The notes: generated by a model from the sequence alone, not told the origin. A stretch of DNA of 64,000 bases from Pedobacter psychrotolerans (GCF_004340665.1 NZ_SLWO01000002.1:816358-880357), one strand, 5' to 3'; counted from the first letter of the stretch, positions 25,507-34,864 are shown. Translations and numbers: made by a program.

Positions 25507-27612
25507 TTAACTAATCTTATCAAAGGAAATGCCCCGCTCTAACTTTTGAAGATGAGTTTTCAGCATAGCATTTTCCGGCTTTTCTAATTTTGGATCAGCT
25601 TCAAAAAGTTCGATGACGGTATTTCTGGCTTCAGCTAAAATAGCCTGATCTGTTGCCAAATCTGCTAGTTTTAAATCAAGTACCCCGCTCTGCTGCGTTC
25701 CCGTAATATCACCAGGTCCGCGAAGTTGTAAATCAATTTCTGAAATTTCGAAACCGTTATTGGTTCTTACCATGGTTTCTAACCGAACCTTACCTTCCTT
25801 GCTTAATTTGTTTCCACTCATTAAAATACAGAAAGATTGTTCTGCTCCACGACCTACACGACCACGTAACTGATGCAGTTGAGAAAGTCCGAAGCGCTCT
25901 GCATTTTCAATAACCATTACTGAAGCATTGGGAACATTCACCCCAACTTCAATAACTGTTGTAGCAACCATGATCTGGCTTTTACCATCGATAAATTGCT
26001 GCATCTCAAATTGCTTGTCGGCATTAGGCATTTGCCCATGCACAATGCTGATCTGATAATCTGGCCGAGGAAACTGATAACTGAGCTGTTCCACTCCAGC
26101 CTCAAGATGTAATAAATCAAGCTTCTCACTTTCTTTAATCAGCGGATAAACAATATAAACCTGGCGGCCTTTTGCAATTTCCTGCTTCATAAAGCCAAAC
26201 ATGCGTAGCCGTTGCCCTTCAAAAAGGTGACGTGTTTCAATGGGCTTTCTTCCTGCAGGAAGTTCATCAATCACAGAAACATCCAGATCTCCATATAATG
26301 TCATGGCCAACGTACGTGGTATGGGTGTAGCAGTCATCACTAAAATATGTGGTGGAATAATATTTTTTCGCCACAGCTTGGCCCGTTGCTCCACCCCAAA
26401 ACGATGCTGCTCATCTATGACCACCAAGCCTAAATTATTAAATTTAACCTTATCCTCAATTAAAGCATGCGTACCAATTAAGATATCGATTTCGCCATTT
26501 TCTAATTGCTCATGTAAAATAATCCGCTCTTTCTTTTTTGTATTTCCGGTGAGGATAGCAACTCTAACTAAATCATCCGTAACCAATTCGGTTATAGATG
26601 CATAATGTTGGCGGGCCAAAATTTCTGTTGGTGCCATCATACACGCTTGATAACCATTATCATTTGCCAGGAGCATACTCATTAATGCAACTGCAGTTTT
26701 TCCACTGCCCACATCGCCTTGAACCAACCGGTTCATTTGAACAGCTCTTTGCGTATCTATTCGAATTTCTTTAATTACTCTTTTTTGAGCATTGGTAAGT
26801 TCGAATGGAAGAAACTCCTTGTAAAACCGGTTTACCTTTTCTCCCACTTTTTCGAAACTGGCACCTTTAAATTTCAACTGGCGAAGTTGCTTATTGTGCA
26901 ATAACTGAAGCTGAATAAAAAACAATTCTTCAAATTTCAGCCTTCTTTCCGCATCATTTAATTCCTGCTGATTTTTAGGAAAATGAATATTCAGCAATGC
27001 CCTTCTTTTATCAGTTAGTTGATATTTATCGATAATATAGGCTGGTAAGTTTTCTTGAACCTGTGGAATCACCTGATCCAGTAATCCGGCAATAAGTCTT
27101 TGGATGCCTTTAGAATCAAGTGTAAATTTTTTAAGCTTCTCTGTAGAATGATAAACGGGTTGTAAAGTCAGATTACCCCTACCAACAGTTTTATGTTGAT
27201 ACAGTTCCATTTCAGGATGCGAAATGCTGAATGTTCCATTAAAGAGTGTTGGCTTGCCAAAGGCTACATAAGCTGTCCCTACAACGATGTTCTCATCTAC
27301 CCATTTTAAACTCTGAAACCAAACCAGTTCCATGATTCCGGTTTCGTCTTTAAAAGCCGCCACAATCCGTTTGGTTCGTTTATCGCCAATTACCTTTTTA
27401 TTAATCACCCGTCCAATAATTTGAATATAGGAGGAATCAGGATTAATCTGGTTGATTTTAAAGTACTTTGTACGGTCAATATAGCGAAAGGGATAGTGCG
27501 ACAGCATATCCTGAAAAGTAAACAGACCAAGGTCTTTTTTCAAAACATCTGCCCGACTCGGCCCTACGCCTTTTATAAACTCAATAGGTGTATTTAAGAT
27601 CGGATTCGACAA
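25507..27612 (-). CDS. recG: ATP-dependent DNA helicase RecG
   Basis: This branch-migrating helicase remodels stalled replication forks and Holliday junctions. It is 701 residues, the usual length. The N-terminal wedge domain begins PIEFIKGVGPSRADVLKKDLGL and includes the OB fold (IQIIGRVINKKVIGDKRTKRIV). Helicase motifs follow: Walker A VQGDVGSGKTAVA (about residue 300), MMAPTEILARQHY, VVIDEQHRFGVEQR (DEQH box), LVMTATPIPRTLAMTLYGDLDVS, then VATTVIEVGVNVPNASVMVIENAERFGLSQLHQLRGRVGRG. The start is 3 bp after the eamA stop, so it is the last gene of the DUF6728-ridA-eamA-recG operon. Confidence 0.98.
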   Translation of the reverse strand: MSNPILNTPIEFIKGVGPSRADVLKKDLGLFTFQDMLSHYPFRYIDRTKYFKINQINPDSSYIQIIGRVINKKVIGDKRTKRIVAAFKDETGIMELVWFQSLKWVDENIVVGTAYVAFGKPTLFNGTFSISHPEMELYQHKTVGRGNLTLQPVYHSTEKLKKFTLDSKGIQRLIAGLLDQVIPQVQENLPAYIIDKYQLTDKRRALLNIHFPKNQQELNDAERRLKFEELFFIQLQLLHNKQLRQLKFKGASFEKVGEKVNRFYKEFLPFELTNAQKRVIKEIRIDTQRAVQMNRLVQGDVGSGKTAVALMSMLLANDNGYQACMMAPTEILARQHYASITELVTDDLVRVAILTGNTKKKERIILHEQLENGEIDILIGTHALIEDKVKFNNLGLVVIDEQHRFGVEQRAKLWRKNIIPPHILVMTATPIPRTLAMTLYGDLDVSVIDELPAGRKPIETRHLFEGQRLRMFGFMKQEIAKGRQVYIVYPLIKESEKLDLLHLEAGVEQLSYQFPRPDYQISIVHGQMPNADKQFEMQQFIDGKSQIMVATTVIEVGVNVPNASVMVIENAERFGLSQLHQLRGRVGRGAEQSFCILMSGNKLSKEGKVRLETMVRTNNGFEISEIDLQLRGPGDITGTQQSGVLDLKLADLATDQAILAEARNTVIELFEADPKLEKPENAMLKTHLQKLERGISFDKIS

Positions 27613-27615
27613 AAC

Positions 27616-28518
27616 TTATACTTTTTTAGCCATCATGCCTTTTAACAAATGTGCATTAAAAATAACAATCGACAAAAGTAAAAGCAAATATGCGAAAAGC
27701 TGATGGACATCAATATTCTCCTTGAAATAGAAAAATGCCACAGCAAACGCAACGATGGGATTGAGATAAATTAAAATACCCAAGGCTGATGAGGGCATAC
27801 CTACCAGTGCATAGGCATTTAAAAAAAGCGGAATAATGGTAAAAACTATCGAAATAAGGAAAATATGTAACCAAAAGGATGTTACTACCGGAAATGGCTG
27901 CGAACTGATTAGATATACTGGTAAAATGATCACACCAGATAAAATCAGCTGAATCCCTAATAAGTTAAATTTATCTACATCCTTAATGACCTTCAGTAAG
28001 ATAATATATACCGCATAAAATGAAGCGATCAATATTGCCCACAAAACTTCATATAAAGAACCTGTTGCCAGCAAAATGATGCTGATTAATGCGATAGCAA
28101 GTGCTATGATTTTAATTTTTGTAAGCTGTTCTTTTAGCAGGACAAAACCGCAAAGCGCTGTAATAAGCGGACAAACCATATAAGCAAATGCCGCAGCTTT
28201 CAAACTCACGCTATTTACCGCATAGATATAAGTAAACCAATTTCCCGTAATTAAAAATGCAGATAGAATGGTTAAGAGTAAAAGTTTAGTTTTCTTTCCA
28301 GAAGGTAGCGCTTTGAAATGCACATAATCTTTTTGCAGGTTCTCTTTTCTAAACAGCAATATACTCGCCCATACCACAATGATGGAAGCAAATATTCTAT
28401 AGTATAAGATTTCTTGCGGAGGGAACCCTTTAAGGTCTCGAAGAGGGATAGACATTGTTCCCCATATGATATAGGGAACAATACCAGCTATAAAAAATTT
28501 GCTTTTGCTTTTTTCCAA
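27616..28518 (-). CDS. EamA-family (DMT superfamily) transporter, RarD-like
   Basis: The product has 300 residues and ten predicted membrane helices in two EamA repeats. It opens GIVPYIIWGTMSIPLRDLKGFPPQEILYYRIFASIIVVW, typical of RarD-like permeases, and the second repeat holds GMPSSALGILIYLNPIVAFAVAFFYFKE. It probably exports a small metabolite; the substrate is unknown. The ORF begins immediately after the ridA stop (adjacent bases) and ends 3 bp before recG, so it is inside a tightly packed operon. Confidence 0.9.
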   Translation of the reverse strand: MEKSKSKFFIAGIVPYIIWGTMSIPLRDLKGFPPQEILYYRIFASIIVVWASILLFRKENLQKDYVHFKALPSGKKTKLLLLTILSAFLITGNWFTYIYAVNSVSLKAAAFAYMVCPLITALCGFVLLKEQLTKIKIIALAIALISIILLATGSLYEVLWAILIASFYAVYIILLKVIKDVDKFNLLGIQLILSGVIILPVYLISSQPFPVVTSFWLHIFLISIVFTIIPLFLNAYALVGMPSSALGILIYLNPIVAFAVAFFYFKENIDVHQLFAYLLLLLSIVIFNAHLLKGMMAKKV

Positions 28519-28899
28519 TTATTCTATGATGGCAATGACTGAGATTTCTACGTTAACATTTTTAGGCAATACCGATACTTGTACCGTTTCACGAGCAGGG
28601 AAATCTACCGTAAAATATTGGCCATAAATTTCATTAACCTGTGCAAAAGTACCCATATCACTTAAGAATATGGTTGATTTAACCACATGATCAAAGGTTA
28701 AACCTGCTTCTAATAAAACTGCTTTAAGATTCCGCATCACCTGATGGGTTTCATCGTCAATATTACCAATATTCAATTCACCGTTTTCAGGATTAATGGC
28801 TACCTGGCCAGAAACAAAGAGAAAGTTTCCTGCTTTTACGGCTTGGCTATATGGCCCAATTGGGGCAGGCGCATTGGTTGTTGTAATAATTTGTTTCAT
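28519..28899 (-). CDS. ridA: RidA-family enamine/imine deaminase
   Basis: The product has 126 residues, the full RidA (YjgF/YER057c/UK114) fold. RidA hydrolyses reactive 2-aminoacrylate and related enamines from PLP enzymes such as threonine dehydratase. Motifs: NAPAPIGPYSQAVKAGNFLFVSGQVAINPENGEL, QVMRNLKAVLLEAGLTFDHVVKSTIFLSDM, and FPARETVQVSVLPKNVNVEISVIA with the active-site Arg (about residue 105). It is second in the operon, 12 bp after the DUF6728-type gene. Confidence 0.95.
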   Translation of the reverse strand: MKQIITTTNAPAPIGPYSQAVKAGNFLFVSGQVAINPENGELNIGNIDDETHQVMRNLKAVLLEAGLTFDHVVKSTIFLSDMGTFAQVNEIYGQYFTVDFPARETVQVSVLPKNVNVEISVIAIIE

Positions 28900-28911
28900 A
28901 AGAATTGTTTT

Positions 28912-29049
28912 TTATTTAGCAAGCCACTGGATGAGCTTGTAGATGATACCTGCAAGAAAGATGATGATTGCCAATGCATTAATAAAATGCATAATCCTAA
29001 TATTGATATTATCAGGTCGGTTTGGATCTTTTTTACGGAAGAAGTACAT
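28912..29049 (-). CDS. 45-residue DUF6728-type membrane protein
   Basis: This short frame (ATG 29049, TAA 28912-28914) begins MYFFRKKDPNRPDNINIRIM, continues with one membrane helix (FINALAIIIFLAGIIYKLI) and ends QWLAK. The composition (basic head, single helix) and tight spacing before ridA (12 bp) support a real gene; I recall similar proteins in Sphingobacteriaceae as DUF6728. Its promoter is striking: TAAGTTTG at 29054-29061 with TTTG at 29079-29082, 17 bp away, leaving only about four bases to the ATG, so the mRNA should be leaderless or nearly so. Function unknown. Confidence 0.85.
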   Translation of the reverse strand: MYFFRKKDPNRPDNINIRIMHFINALAIIIFLAGIIYKLIQWLAK

Positions 29050-29053
29050 GGCA

Positions 29054-29082
29054 CAAACTTAATTAAAAAGCCTAAGATCAAA
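29054..29082 (-). promoter_or_regulatory. promoter of the DUF6728-ridA-eamA-recG operon
   Basis: On the minus strand a TTTG (29082-29079), a 17-bp spacer and TAAGTTTG (29061-29054) fit the Bacteroidota -33/-7 pattern. Initiation is expected within about 5 bp of the ATG at 29049. Confidence 0.75.
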
Positions 29083-29095
29083 AACTAATAGGCAC

Positions 29096-29129
29096 AAAAA
29101 AAGTCCCGATTTGCATCGGGACTTTTTTT
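29096..29129. terminator. bidirectional terminator
   Basis: A perfect 15-bp stem (29096-29110 with 29115-29129) has a 4-nt loop and A/T runs on both sides. It ends the OmpA gene on the minus strand. Confidence 0.92.
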
Positions 29130-29147
29130 AAACTTTATATTGAAATA

Positions 29148-30497
29148 CTAGTTTCTAGCAGTTTCAACACGACGGTTTTGGATACGACCTTCTTCAGTAT
29201 CGTTAGAAGCAATTGGATTAGCTTCACCTAAACCTTTAGTAGCAACTTGACTAGCGTTAACACCAGAGTTTACTAAGTAAGTTTTAACAGAATTTGCTCT
29301 GTCTTTAGATAATTTCATGTTATATGCAGCAGTACCTTCGCTTGAAGCGTAACCGTTTACAGTTACTTTACCACCGTTTTCACGTAACACTGAAGATAAT
29401 TTATCTAAAGTTGGATAAGATTCAGTTTTTAAAACAGATGAGTTAAAATCGAAACCGATTTTTTCGAAACCTGTTACGTTAGTGTTAGTTGAATCAGCAG
29501 TGAATTTAGGAAGTGGACATCCTGAACCATCAACAGCAGTACCTGCAGGAGTTCCTGGGCATTTGTCGAATTGATCAGCAACACCATCACCATCAGTATC
29601 TTTTTTCAAATCTTCAACAGATTTTTCTACGTTAGATACACGGTTTTTCAAAGCTTCAACTTCTTGACGTAAAGTTGGATCTTTTAATTCATCATACATT
29701 GTAGCTAATGGGTTAGACCACTCTAAGCTTGGTTTTGCAGAAGAACCTAAAGAGAACTCTAAACCAGCATAACCGTAAGAGAATTTATCTTTAGTAGTAC
29801 CTTTTGCATAAACTCCATCAAAGTTATCAGCATCAACAAAGTTCATAGTGTAACCTAAGTTAAAGTTAACACGCTCAGAAACTTTGAATTTAACACCAGC
29901 ACCTACTGGAATGTAGAAACCTTTTACGTAATCTTTAGCTTCGTGTCTGTCACCTACTGGTCCGATAGCACTACCTTTCCAGTCAATAGTTTGACCACCA
30001 GTAGTTACTTTTGGAGCGTAAGCTAAATAACCAGCACCAGCAGTTAAGAAGAAACCTACTGAGTTCTCACGACGTAAGAAATCGATAGAACCTAAGTTAA
30101 CAACACCACGTAAATCTACAGCATATTGTAATTCAGTTTCGAAATCGCTAGCAGTTGAAGCTACTGGTCCAGCAGTTGCATCATTTGAACCTGAAACTTT
30201 ACCACGTACACCAGCTAACTCTAATGAGAAAGAGTGACCTAATTGTTTACGGATATTTAAACCGTAACCTAAGTTAACGTCCCATTTGTTGAAGTCATTA
30301 GAACCGCCAATTGCAACTACTGGAGCTAATACACCAGCGTTAACACCAATTGACCAAGTTCTGTACTGTCCTCTTCCACCAAATACCTTGGTTGAAGAAG
30401 TAGTTGCAGGAGCATCCTGAGCGACAGCAAGAGAAGCTACTCCTGTTAATGCCACTAAAGAAAGCGCAACACTTTTCTTTAAAGTAGAATAATTCAT
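29148..30497 (-). CDS. OmpA-family outer-membrane porin with calcium-binding TSP3 linker
   Basis: The product has 449 residues: signal peptide ending VASLAVAQ, then an eight-strand-type beta-barrel (about residues 45-260) and a coiled segment (LRQEVEALKNRVSNVEKSVEDLKKD). A thrombospondin type 3 calcium motif follows (DTDGDGVADQFDKCPGTPAG), then a C-terminal OmpA peptidoglycan-binding domain (GFDFNSSVLKTESYPTLDKL ... GYASSEGTAAYN ... LSKDRANSVKTYL ... GLGEANPIASNDTEEGRIQNRRVE). It ties the outer membrane to the cell wall and may act as a porin. A strong promoter (30554-30583) and a strong terminator suggest high expression. Confidence 0.95.
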   Translation of the reverse strand: MNYSTLKKSVALSLVALTGVASLAVAQDAPATTSSTKVFGGRGQYRTWSIGVNAGVLAPVVAIGGSNDFNKWDVNLGYGLNIRKQLGHSFSLELAGVRGKVSGSNDATAGPVASTASDFETELQYAVDLRGVVNLGSIDFLRRENSVGFFLTAGAGYLAYAPKVTTGGQTIDWKGSAIGPVGDRHEAKDYVKGFYIPVGAGVKFKVSERVNFNLGYTMNFVDADNFDGVYAKGTTKDKFSYGYAGLEFSLGSSAKPSLEWSNPLATMYDELKDPTLRQEVEALKNRVSNVEKSVEDLKKDTDGDGVADQFDKCPGTPAGTAVDGSGCPLPKFTADSTNTNVTGFEKIGFDFNSSVLKTESYPTLDKLSSVLRENGGKVTVNGYASSEGTAAYNMKLSKDRANSVKTYLVNSGVNASQVATKGLGEANPIASNDTEEGRIQNRRVETARN

Positions 30498-30553
30498 AAT
30501 CTTTTTTCTTTTTTAAGGGTTAAACAATTTAATTGATTAATTTTTTGTAACCG

Positions 30554-30583
30554 CAAAATTAAACAAATTTTTAAATTTTCAAA
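30554..30583 (-). promoter_or_regulatory. promoter of the OmpA gene
   Basis: On the minus strand: TTTG (30583-30580), 18-bp AT spacer, TAATTTTG (30561-30554). This is a good match to the Bacteroidota consensus and leaves a 5' UTR of about 50 nt. Confidence 0.8.
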
Positions 30584-30668
30584 CATTTACACAAACTCCG
30601 TTCCAAACTTTAGGAGAAAAAGGGATTTTATTACATTTGATCCCTATATAATTATAAAGGCACAAATT

Positions 30669-31958
30669 ATGAAATATCCCCAAATTGATCAATCACTTTT
30701 TATTTTAAATAGAAAAAACTTTAACAAACAACTCAAAGACAACTCATTAGCTATCTTTAATGCCAATGATGAGTTCCCAAGAAGCGGTGATCAAAACTTC
30801 ATCTTTAAGCAAAATCCAGACTTATTTTATTTATCAGGAATCGATCAGGAGCAAACAATCTTGCTAATTTATCCTGATTGTCCTAATCCAATGTATAGAG
30901 AAGTCCTGTTTTTAAGACAGACCAATGATTACATTAAGGTTTGGGAAGGATATAAATATACAAAAGATCAGGCAAAATCGGCATCCGGCATTACCAGCAT
31001 TTATTGGCTCGAAGATTTTGATAATATCCTGCACAGCATTGTACATTATGCTGACCATATTTACCTTAATTCTAATGAAAATGATCGCTATGCCCATACT
31101 GTACCGCATCGTGACCTGAGGTTTATTGATCAGATGCGTTCTAAATATCCTTTACATCATTATGAACGATCTGCCCCAATTATGCGGAATCTAAGGGCTC
31201 ATAAATCTGATGTTGAAATTGAGCTAACTAAAAAAGCTTGTGCAATTACTCGCGATGCTTTTATTAGGGTATTAAAATTCACAAAGCCTGGCGTAAAGGA
31301 ATATGAAATAGAAGCAGAAATTATTCACGAGTTTATACGTCAAGGGGCTACCGGACATGCCTATACGCCAATTATCGCATCGGGGCACAATGCCAATATT
31401 CTGCACTACAATGATAATAACCAAACTTGTAACGCAGGCGATGTTATTCTTTTTGATTTTGGGGCGGAGTATGCCAACTACAATGCAGACATGAGTCGCT
31501 CGATTCCGGTGAGTGGCCATTTTACTGCCAGACAGAAAGATGTTTATAATAGTGTTTTACATGTGATGAAGGAGGCTATAAAATTATTAAGAGCTGGCAC
31601 CGTATGGAACACTTACCATGAAGAGGTAGGCGAACTCATGACTGAACAATTGATTAATTTAAAATTAATATCTACAAGTGATGTTAAAAACCAAAGTGCC
31701 TCATATCCGGCATACAAAAAATACTTTATGCACGGCACTTCTCATCATTTAGGTATAGATGTTCATGATTTCGCTGGAAGATACACGCCATTTGCCGAAG
31801 GAAATATTCTAACCGTAGAACCCGGTATTTACATCCCTGAGGAAGGCTTAGGCATTCGTTTAGAAAACAATATCTTAATTACCGCTAATGGAAACATCGA
31901 CTTAATGGCAGACATCCCATTAGAAGCTGAAGAAATAGAAGATATTATGAATTCGTAA
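30669..31958 (+). CDS. pepP: M24B aminopeptidase P (Xaa-Pro aminopeptidase)
   Basis: This metallopeptidase of 429 residues removes an N-terminal residue before proline. The N-terminal AMP_N domain (about 1-140) contains FNANDEFPRSGDQNFIFKQNPDLFYLSGI. The C-terminal pita-bread domain shows the metal-binding positions: LFDFGAEYANYNADMSRSIP (two Asp), HGTSHHLGIDVHD (His), VEPGIYIPEEGLGIRLENN (two Glu). A TACATTTG box at 30632-30639 is a plausible promoter, leaving about 25 nt before the ATG. It is divergent from the OmpA gene and convergent with degP, with a shared terminator at 32075. Confidence 0.95.
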   Translation: MKYPQIDQSLFILNRKNFNKQLKDNSLAIFNANDEFPRSGDQNFIFKQNPDLFYLSGIDQEQTILLIYPDCPNPMYREVLFLRQTNDYIKVWEGYKYTKDQAKSASGITSIYWLEDFDNILHSIVHYADHIYLNSNENDRYAHTVPHRDLRFIDQMRSKYPLHHYERSAPIMRNLRAHKSDVEIELTKKACAITRDAFIRVLKFTKPGVKEYEIEAEIIHEFIRQGATGHAYTPIIASGHNANILHYNDNNQTCNAGDVILFDFGAEYANYNADMSRSIPVSGHFTARQKDVYNSVLHVMKEAIKLLRAGTVWNTYHEEVGELMTEQLINLKLISTSDVKNQSASYPAYKKYFMHGTSHHLGIDVHDFAGRYTPFAEGNILTVEPGIYIPEEGLGIRLENNILITANGNIDLMADIPLEAEEIEDIMNS

Positions 31959-32074
31959 TTTATGTAGTCCATAGATAAATTGTTCTTTGCTAAAGAATTC
32001 AAATAATTAGCTCTTAAATGCGTTGATCATATTTTCTGATCAGTCAACACATTTAGACGAAATGTTTACCAAAA

Positions 32075-32111
32075 TAAAAGCCGTTCTGAAATTGATTCAG
32101 AACGGCTTTTA
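32075..32111. terminator. bidirectional terminator
   Basis: A perfect 16-bp stem (32075-32090 with 32096-32111) with a 5-nt loop lies between convergent pepP and degP. Confidence 0.92.
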
Positions 32112-32131
32112 TATTTAATCAATCAGGTTGA

Positions 32132-33682
32132 TTATTGCGCCGGGAAGCTAAAGTTAAATGTGCCTTGTCCTGTAACTCCTGACATATAAACCATGCCGTT
32201 TCGAGTTTGAGGCAAAGCTTTCTGAACATCAGTTACGCTGTTTACAGGTTGCCCATTCACTTTGGTAATAATTAAACCTTTCTCTACACCTATGTTATCA
32301 AACGCTTTTCCTGTAGTAACAGAAGTGACTACTACCCCACTGTTAATTCCCAGTTTAGATTTCTGAGCCAGAGTTGCAGGCACAAACGTTGCCCCAAGTT
32401 TCGATACCTCTACAGATTTTGTTGCAGCAGTATTGGCATTAGGGTTTATACTAGCCTCTCCTTTTAAAGTCACGGTATAATCCTTTAATGCGCCATCTCT
32501 GAGCACAGTTAATTTAACTTTATCGCCAGGATTTAAACGGCCAACCCTTTCCTGTAAATCAGGAGAATCATTGATTACTATGCCATCCACCTTTTTAATT
32601 ACATCACCAGATTTTAAACCTGCAGCCTCTGCAGCTCCTTTTGCCACTACATCGTTCACATATAGGCCACTTACTTCGCTGGTTTTAATTCCTTCTGGTT
32701 TTTCATCACCACTAAGCGGTACAAAGTTTACACCTATATAACCACGTTTAACTGAACCATACTTCATAAAATCGTCTACAATTTTACGGGCCAGGTTAAC
32801 TGGAATAGCAAAACCATAACCTTGATTGTAGCCACTTTGAGAAGCAATAGCAGAATTAATACCCACCAATTCTCCATTGGCATTTACCAATGCACCTCCA
32901 CTGTTTCCTGGATTAATGGCCGCATCAGTTTGAATAAAAGATTCAATACTGGTATTTGCCGGACGTTCAGGTCTTTTACCTGTACGCTGATATTCTCTGT
33001 ATTCTTCTTCAGTAATCTCGTTTCCTTGTTGTTCTCTACCTATAATACCAATGCTACGGTTTTTCGCACTCACAATCCCTGCGGTTACAGTAGTTTGTAA
33101 ATCAAGCGGGAAACCAACAGCTAAAACCCATTCTCCAACCTGAACATTATCAGAATTACCCATTTTAACAACAGGTAAACCTGTAGCATTTACTTTAATC
33201 AATGCTAAATCTGTATTTGGATCACGTCCAATTACTTTTGCCTCAACTTTACGTCGATCAGTTAAAACCACTTCAACTTTCTCTGCATTTTCAACCACGT
33301 GGTTGTTAGTTACGATGTAACCGTCCTGGCTAATAATTACACCTGATCCTGATGCTGCTCTAGGTTGACGTTGCATCTGGCGACCACCACCTCCAAAGAA
33401 ATCTTCCATCATATCAAATGGAGAAGAACTTCCCTGACTTTTGTCTGATGTTGAGTAGGTTGTTTTAATGTGCACTACACCCGGGGCAACAGCAGCTGCT
33501 GCCTGTGTAAAATCTGCTGCTCCAGCTGAAGTTACCTTAAGTGGATTATTTGCAAAATATAAATTTTGTTTTTCAGAAATGGTACTTCCAGTTTGGTTAC
33601 GCTCAAATAGCTTATAACCTCCAATTGCTGCTGCTCCACCTATAAAGGCAGCTAACACGGTAATCCCTAATATTTTTTTCAT
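32132..33682 (-). CDS. DegP/HtrA-family periplasmic serine protease
   Basis: The product has 516 residues. An N-terminal membrane anchor or uncleaved signal (ILGITVLAAFIGGAAAIGGY) precedes the trypsin-like domain with catalytic His in VTNNHVVENAEKV, Asp in DPNTDLALIKV and Ser in NPGNSGGALVN. Two PDZ domains follow (about 320-405 and 425-510; first with GYIGVNFVPL and GAAEAAGLKSGDVIKKVDG). The LA loop is Gly/Arg-rich (FGGGGRQMQRQPR). It degrades or refolds damaged envelope proteins. The 5' region is unusual: 27 bp including the start codon recur 83 bp upstream ahead of a mini-ORF. It is monocistronic. Confidence 0.96.
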   Translation of the reverse strand: MKKILGITVLAAFIGGAAAIGGYKLFERNQTGSTISEKQNLYFANNPLKVTSAGAADFTQAAAAVAPGVVHIKTTYSTSDKSQGSSSPFDMMEDFFGGGGRQMQRQPRAASGSGVIISQDGYIVTNNHVVENAEKVEVVLTDRRKVEAKVIGRDPNTDLALIKVNATGLPVVKMGNSDNVQVGEWVLAVGFPLDLQTTVTAGIVSAKNRSIGIIGREQQGNEITEEEYREYQRTGKRPERPANTSIESFIQTDAAINPGNSGGALVNANGELVGINSAIASQSGYNQGYGFAIPVNLARKIVDDFMKYGSVKRGYIGVNFVPLSGDEKPEGIKTSEVSGLYVNDVVAKGAAEAAGLKSGDVIKKVDGIVINDSPDLQERVGRLNPGDKVKLTVLRDGALKDYTVTLKGEASINPNANTAATKSVEVSKLGATFVPATLAQKSKLGINSGVVVTSVTTGKAFDNIGVEKGLIITKVNGQPVNSVTDVQKALPQTRNGMVYMSGVTGQGTFNFSFPAQ

Positions 33683-33787
33683 GTGTTTGTATATTGTTTT
33701 TTTAATGGTCCTGAAGCTATTAAAAGCTATACCTAATACAGAGTTAAGGCTTTTAATGGCTTCATGTGTTTGTATATTGTTTTTTTA
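33678..33787 (-). promoter_or_regulatory. duplicated start region and hairpin leader before degP
   Basis: Bases 33678-33704 (including the degP ATG) and 33761-33787 are identical. On the minus strand the upstream copy opens an 11-codon frame, MKPLKALTLY and TAG (33733-33765). Overlapping it, arms 33713-33726 and 33750-33763 form a 14-bp stem with one mismatch. It could be a leader peptide plus hairpin controlling degP, or a plain duplication; no promoter box was recognised. Confidence 0.5.
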
Positions 33788-34078
33788 TCTGCACAATTGA
33801 TTATAAGTTCCATTGCCGGCAAAATGTTTGGTATACTTATAACCCTTTGTTTTTAATTTGACGGGAGCGCTGTATTTTCTTTGTTTAAGCAGAACGCTCC
33901 AGCAGTTATTTATCTGCTTAAATTTTCTTTTATAAGTTTATTCAAATTTAATACCATATCAACGATATTTGCATCACTAAAGCATCTACATTGGTGTTAA
34001 AAAATGTTAAAAACAATTTACGCCAAAAGACTTATAGGCATCTGCAATTCAAATATTGCATTAAAAAATGAAGATCCA
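33788..34078. other. gap between degP leader and dapF
   Basis: This contains a hairpin (ggagcgctg / cag-aa-cgctcc, 33864-33900) and a gatatttg box at 33964-33971 that could drive dapF. No gene seen. Confidence 0.5.
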
Positions 34079-34864
34079 ATGAAAATTAATTTCTTTAAGT
34101 ATCAGGGCGCAGGTAACGATTTTATTTTAATAGACCACACTGCAGCTCCAATAGAAAGCATTGATAATGAATTAATTGAACAACTTTGTCACCGTAGGTT
34201 TGGCATTGGAGCGGATGGATTAATGTTTGTAACCAAACACAAGGATTATGATTTTGAAATGCATTACTTTAATGCAGATGGCAAATTGGGCAGTATGTGT
34301 GGTAACGGTGGGCGGTGTATCGTTGCATTTGCTAAGCACCTGGGTATCATCAATAAAGAAACTAACTTTTTGGCAGTAGATGGTCCGCATTATGCCAGAA
34401 TTTCAGAAAACGGCGAATGGATTGATCTTCAAATGATTGATGTAGAGTTGGTAACCCGTGATGGTGATGCATACGTATTGAATACAGGATCTCCGCATTA
34501 TGTGAAATTACAAGAAGACCTAAAAGATTTTGATGTATTTAATGAGGGTAAGAATATCCGTTACAATGAAACTTATAGCGAAAAAGGTATCAACATAAAT
34601 TTTGTCGAAGATTTTGGCGATCATCTGTTTGTTCGTACTTACGAGCGTGGTGTAGAGGATGAAACCTTTGCATGTGGCACTGGTGTAACAGCCGTGGCTA
34701 TGGCTATGGCCAAACATAAAAGTCAAAGCGGTCACATCGAAACCAACATTAAAGTTTTAGGTGGAGATATTAAAATTGAATTTGACTATGATGGAAAAAA
34801 ATTTACCAACGTATTTTTATGTGGCCCGGCAAAGTTAGTTTTTGAAGGCGAAATAGAGCAATGA
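34079..34864 (+). CDS. dapF: diaminopimelate epimerase
   Basis: This converts LL- to meso-diaminopimelate for lysine and peptidoglycan synthesis. From the ATG at 34079 it is 261 residues and starts MKINFFKYQGAGNDFILID, the canonical N-terminus; an in-frame ATG at 34004 would add 25 unlikely residues. The two catalytic cysteines are in GSMCGNGGRC and ETFACGTGVTAVAMA, with DGPHYARI-like and NTGSPHYV substrate-binding segments between. A cofactor-independent racemase fold with two similar halves is expected. The next gene, a small membrane-anchored unknown, follows by 31 bp. Confidence 0.96.
   Translation: MKINFFKYQGAGNDFILIDHTAAPIESIDNELIEQLCHRRFGIGADGLMFVTKHKDYDFEMHYFNADGKLGSMCGNGGRCIVAFAKHLGIINKETNFLAVDGPHYARISENGEWIDLQMIDVELVTRDGDAYVLNTGSPHYVKLQEDLKDFDVFNEGKNIRYNETYSEKGININFVEDFGDHLFVRTYERGVEDETFACGTGVTAVAMAMAKHKSQSGHIETNIKVLGGDIKIEFDYDGKKFTNVFLCGPAKLVFEGEIEQ

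Noticed and set aside
28896..29088. 61-codon minus and 114-codon plus frames over the ridA upstream region
   Set aside because: They overlap the better supported 45-residue gene (28912-29049) in other frames.
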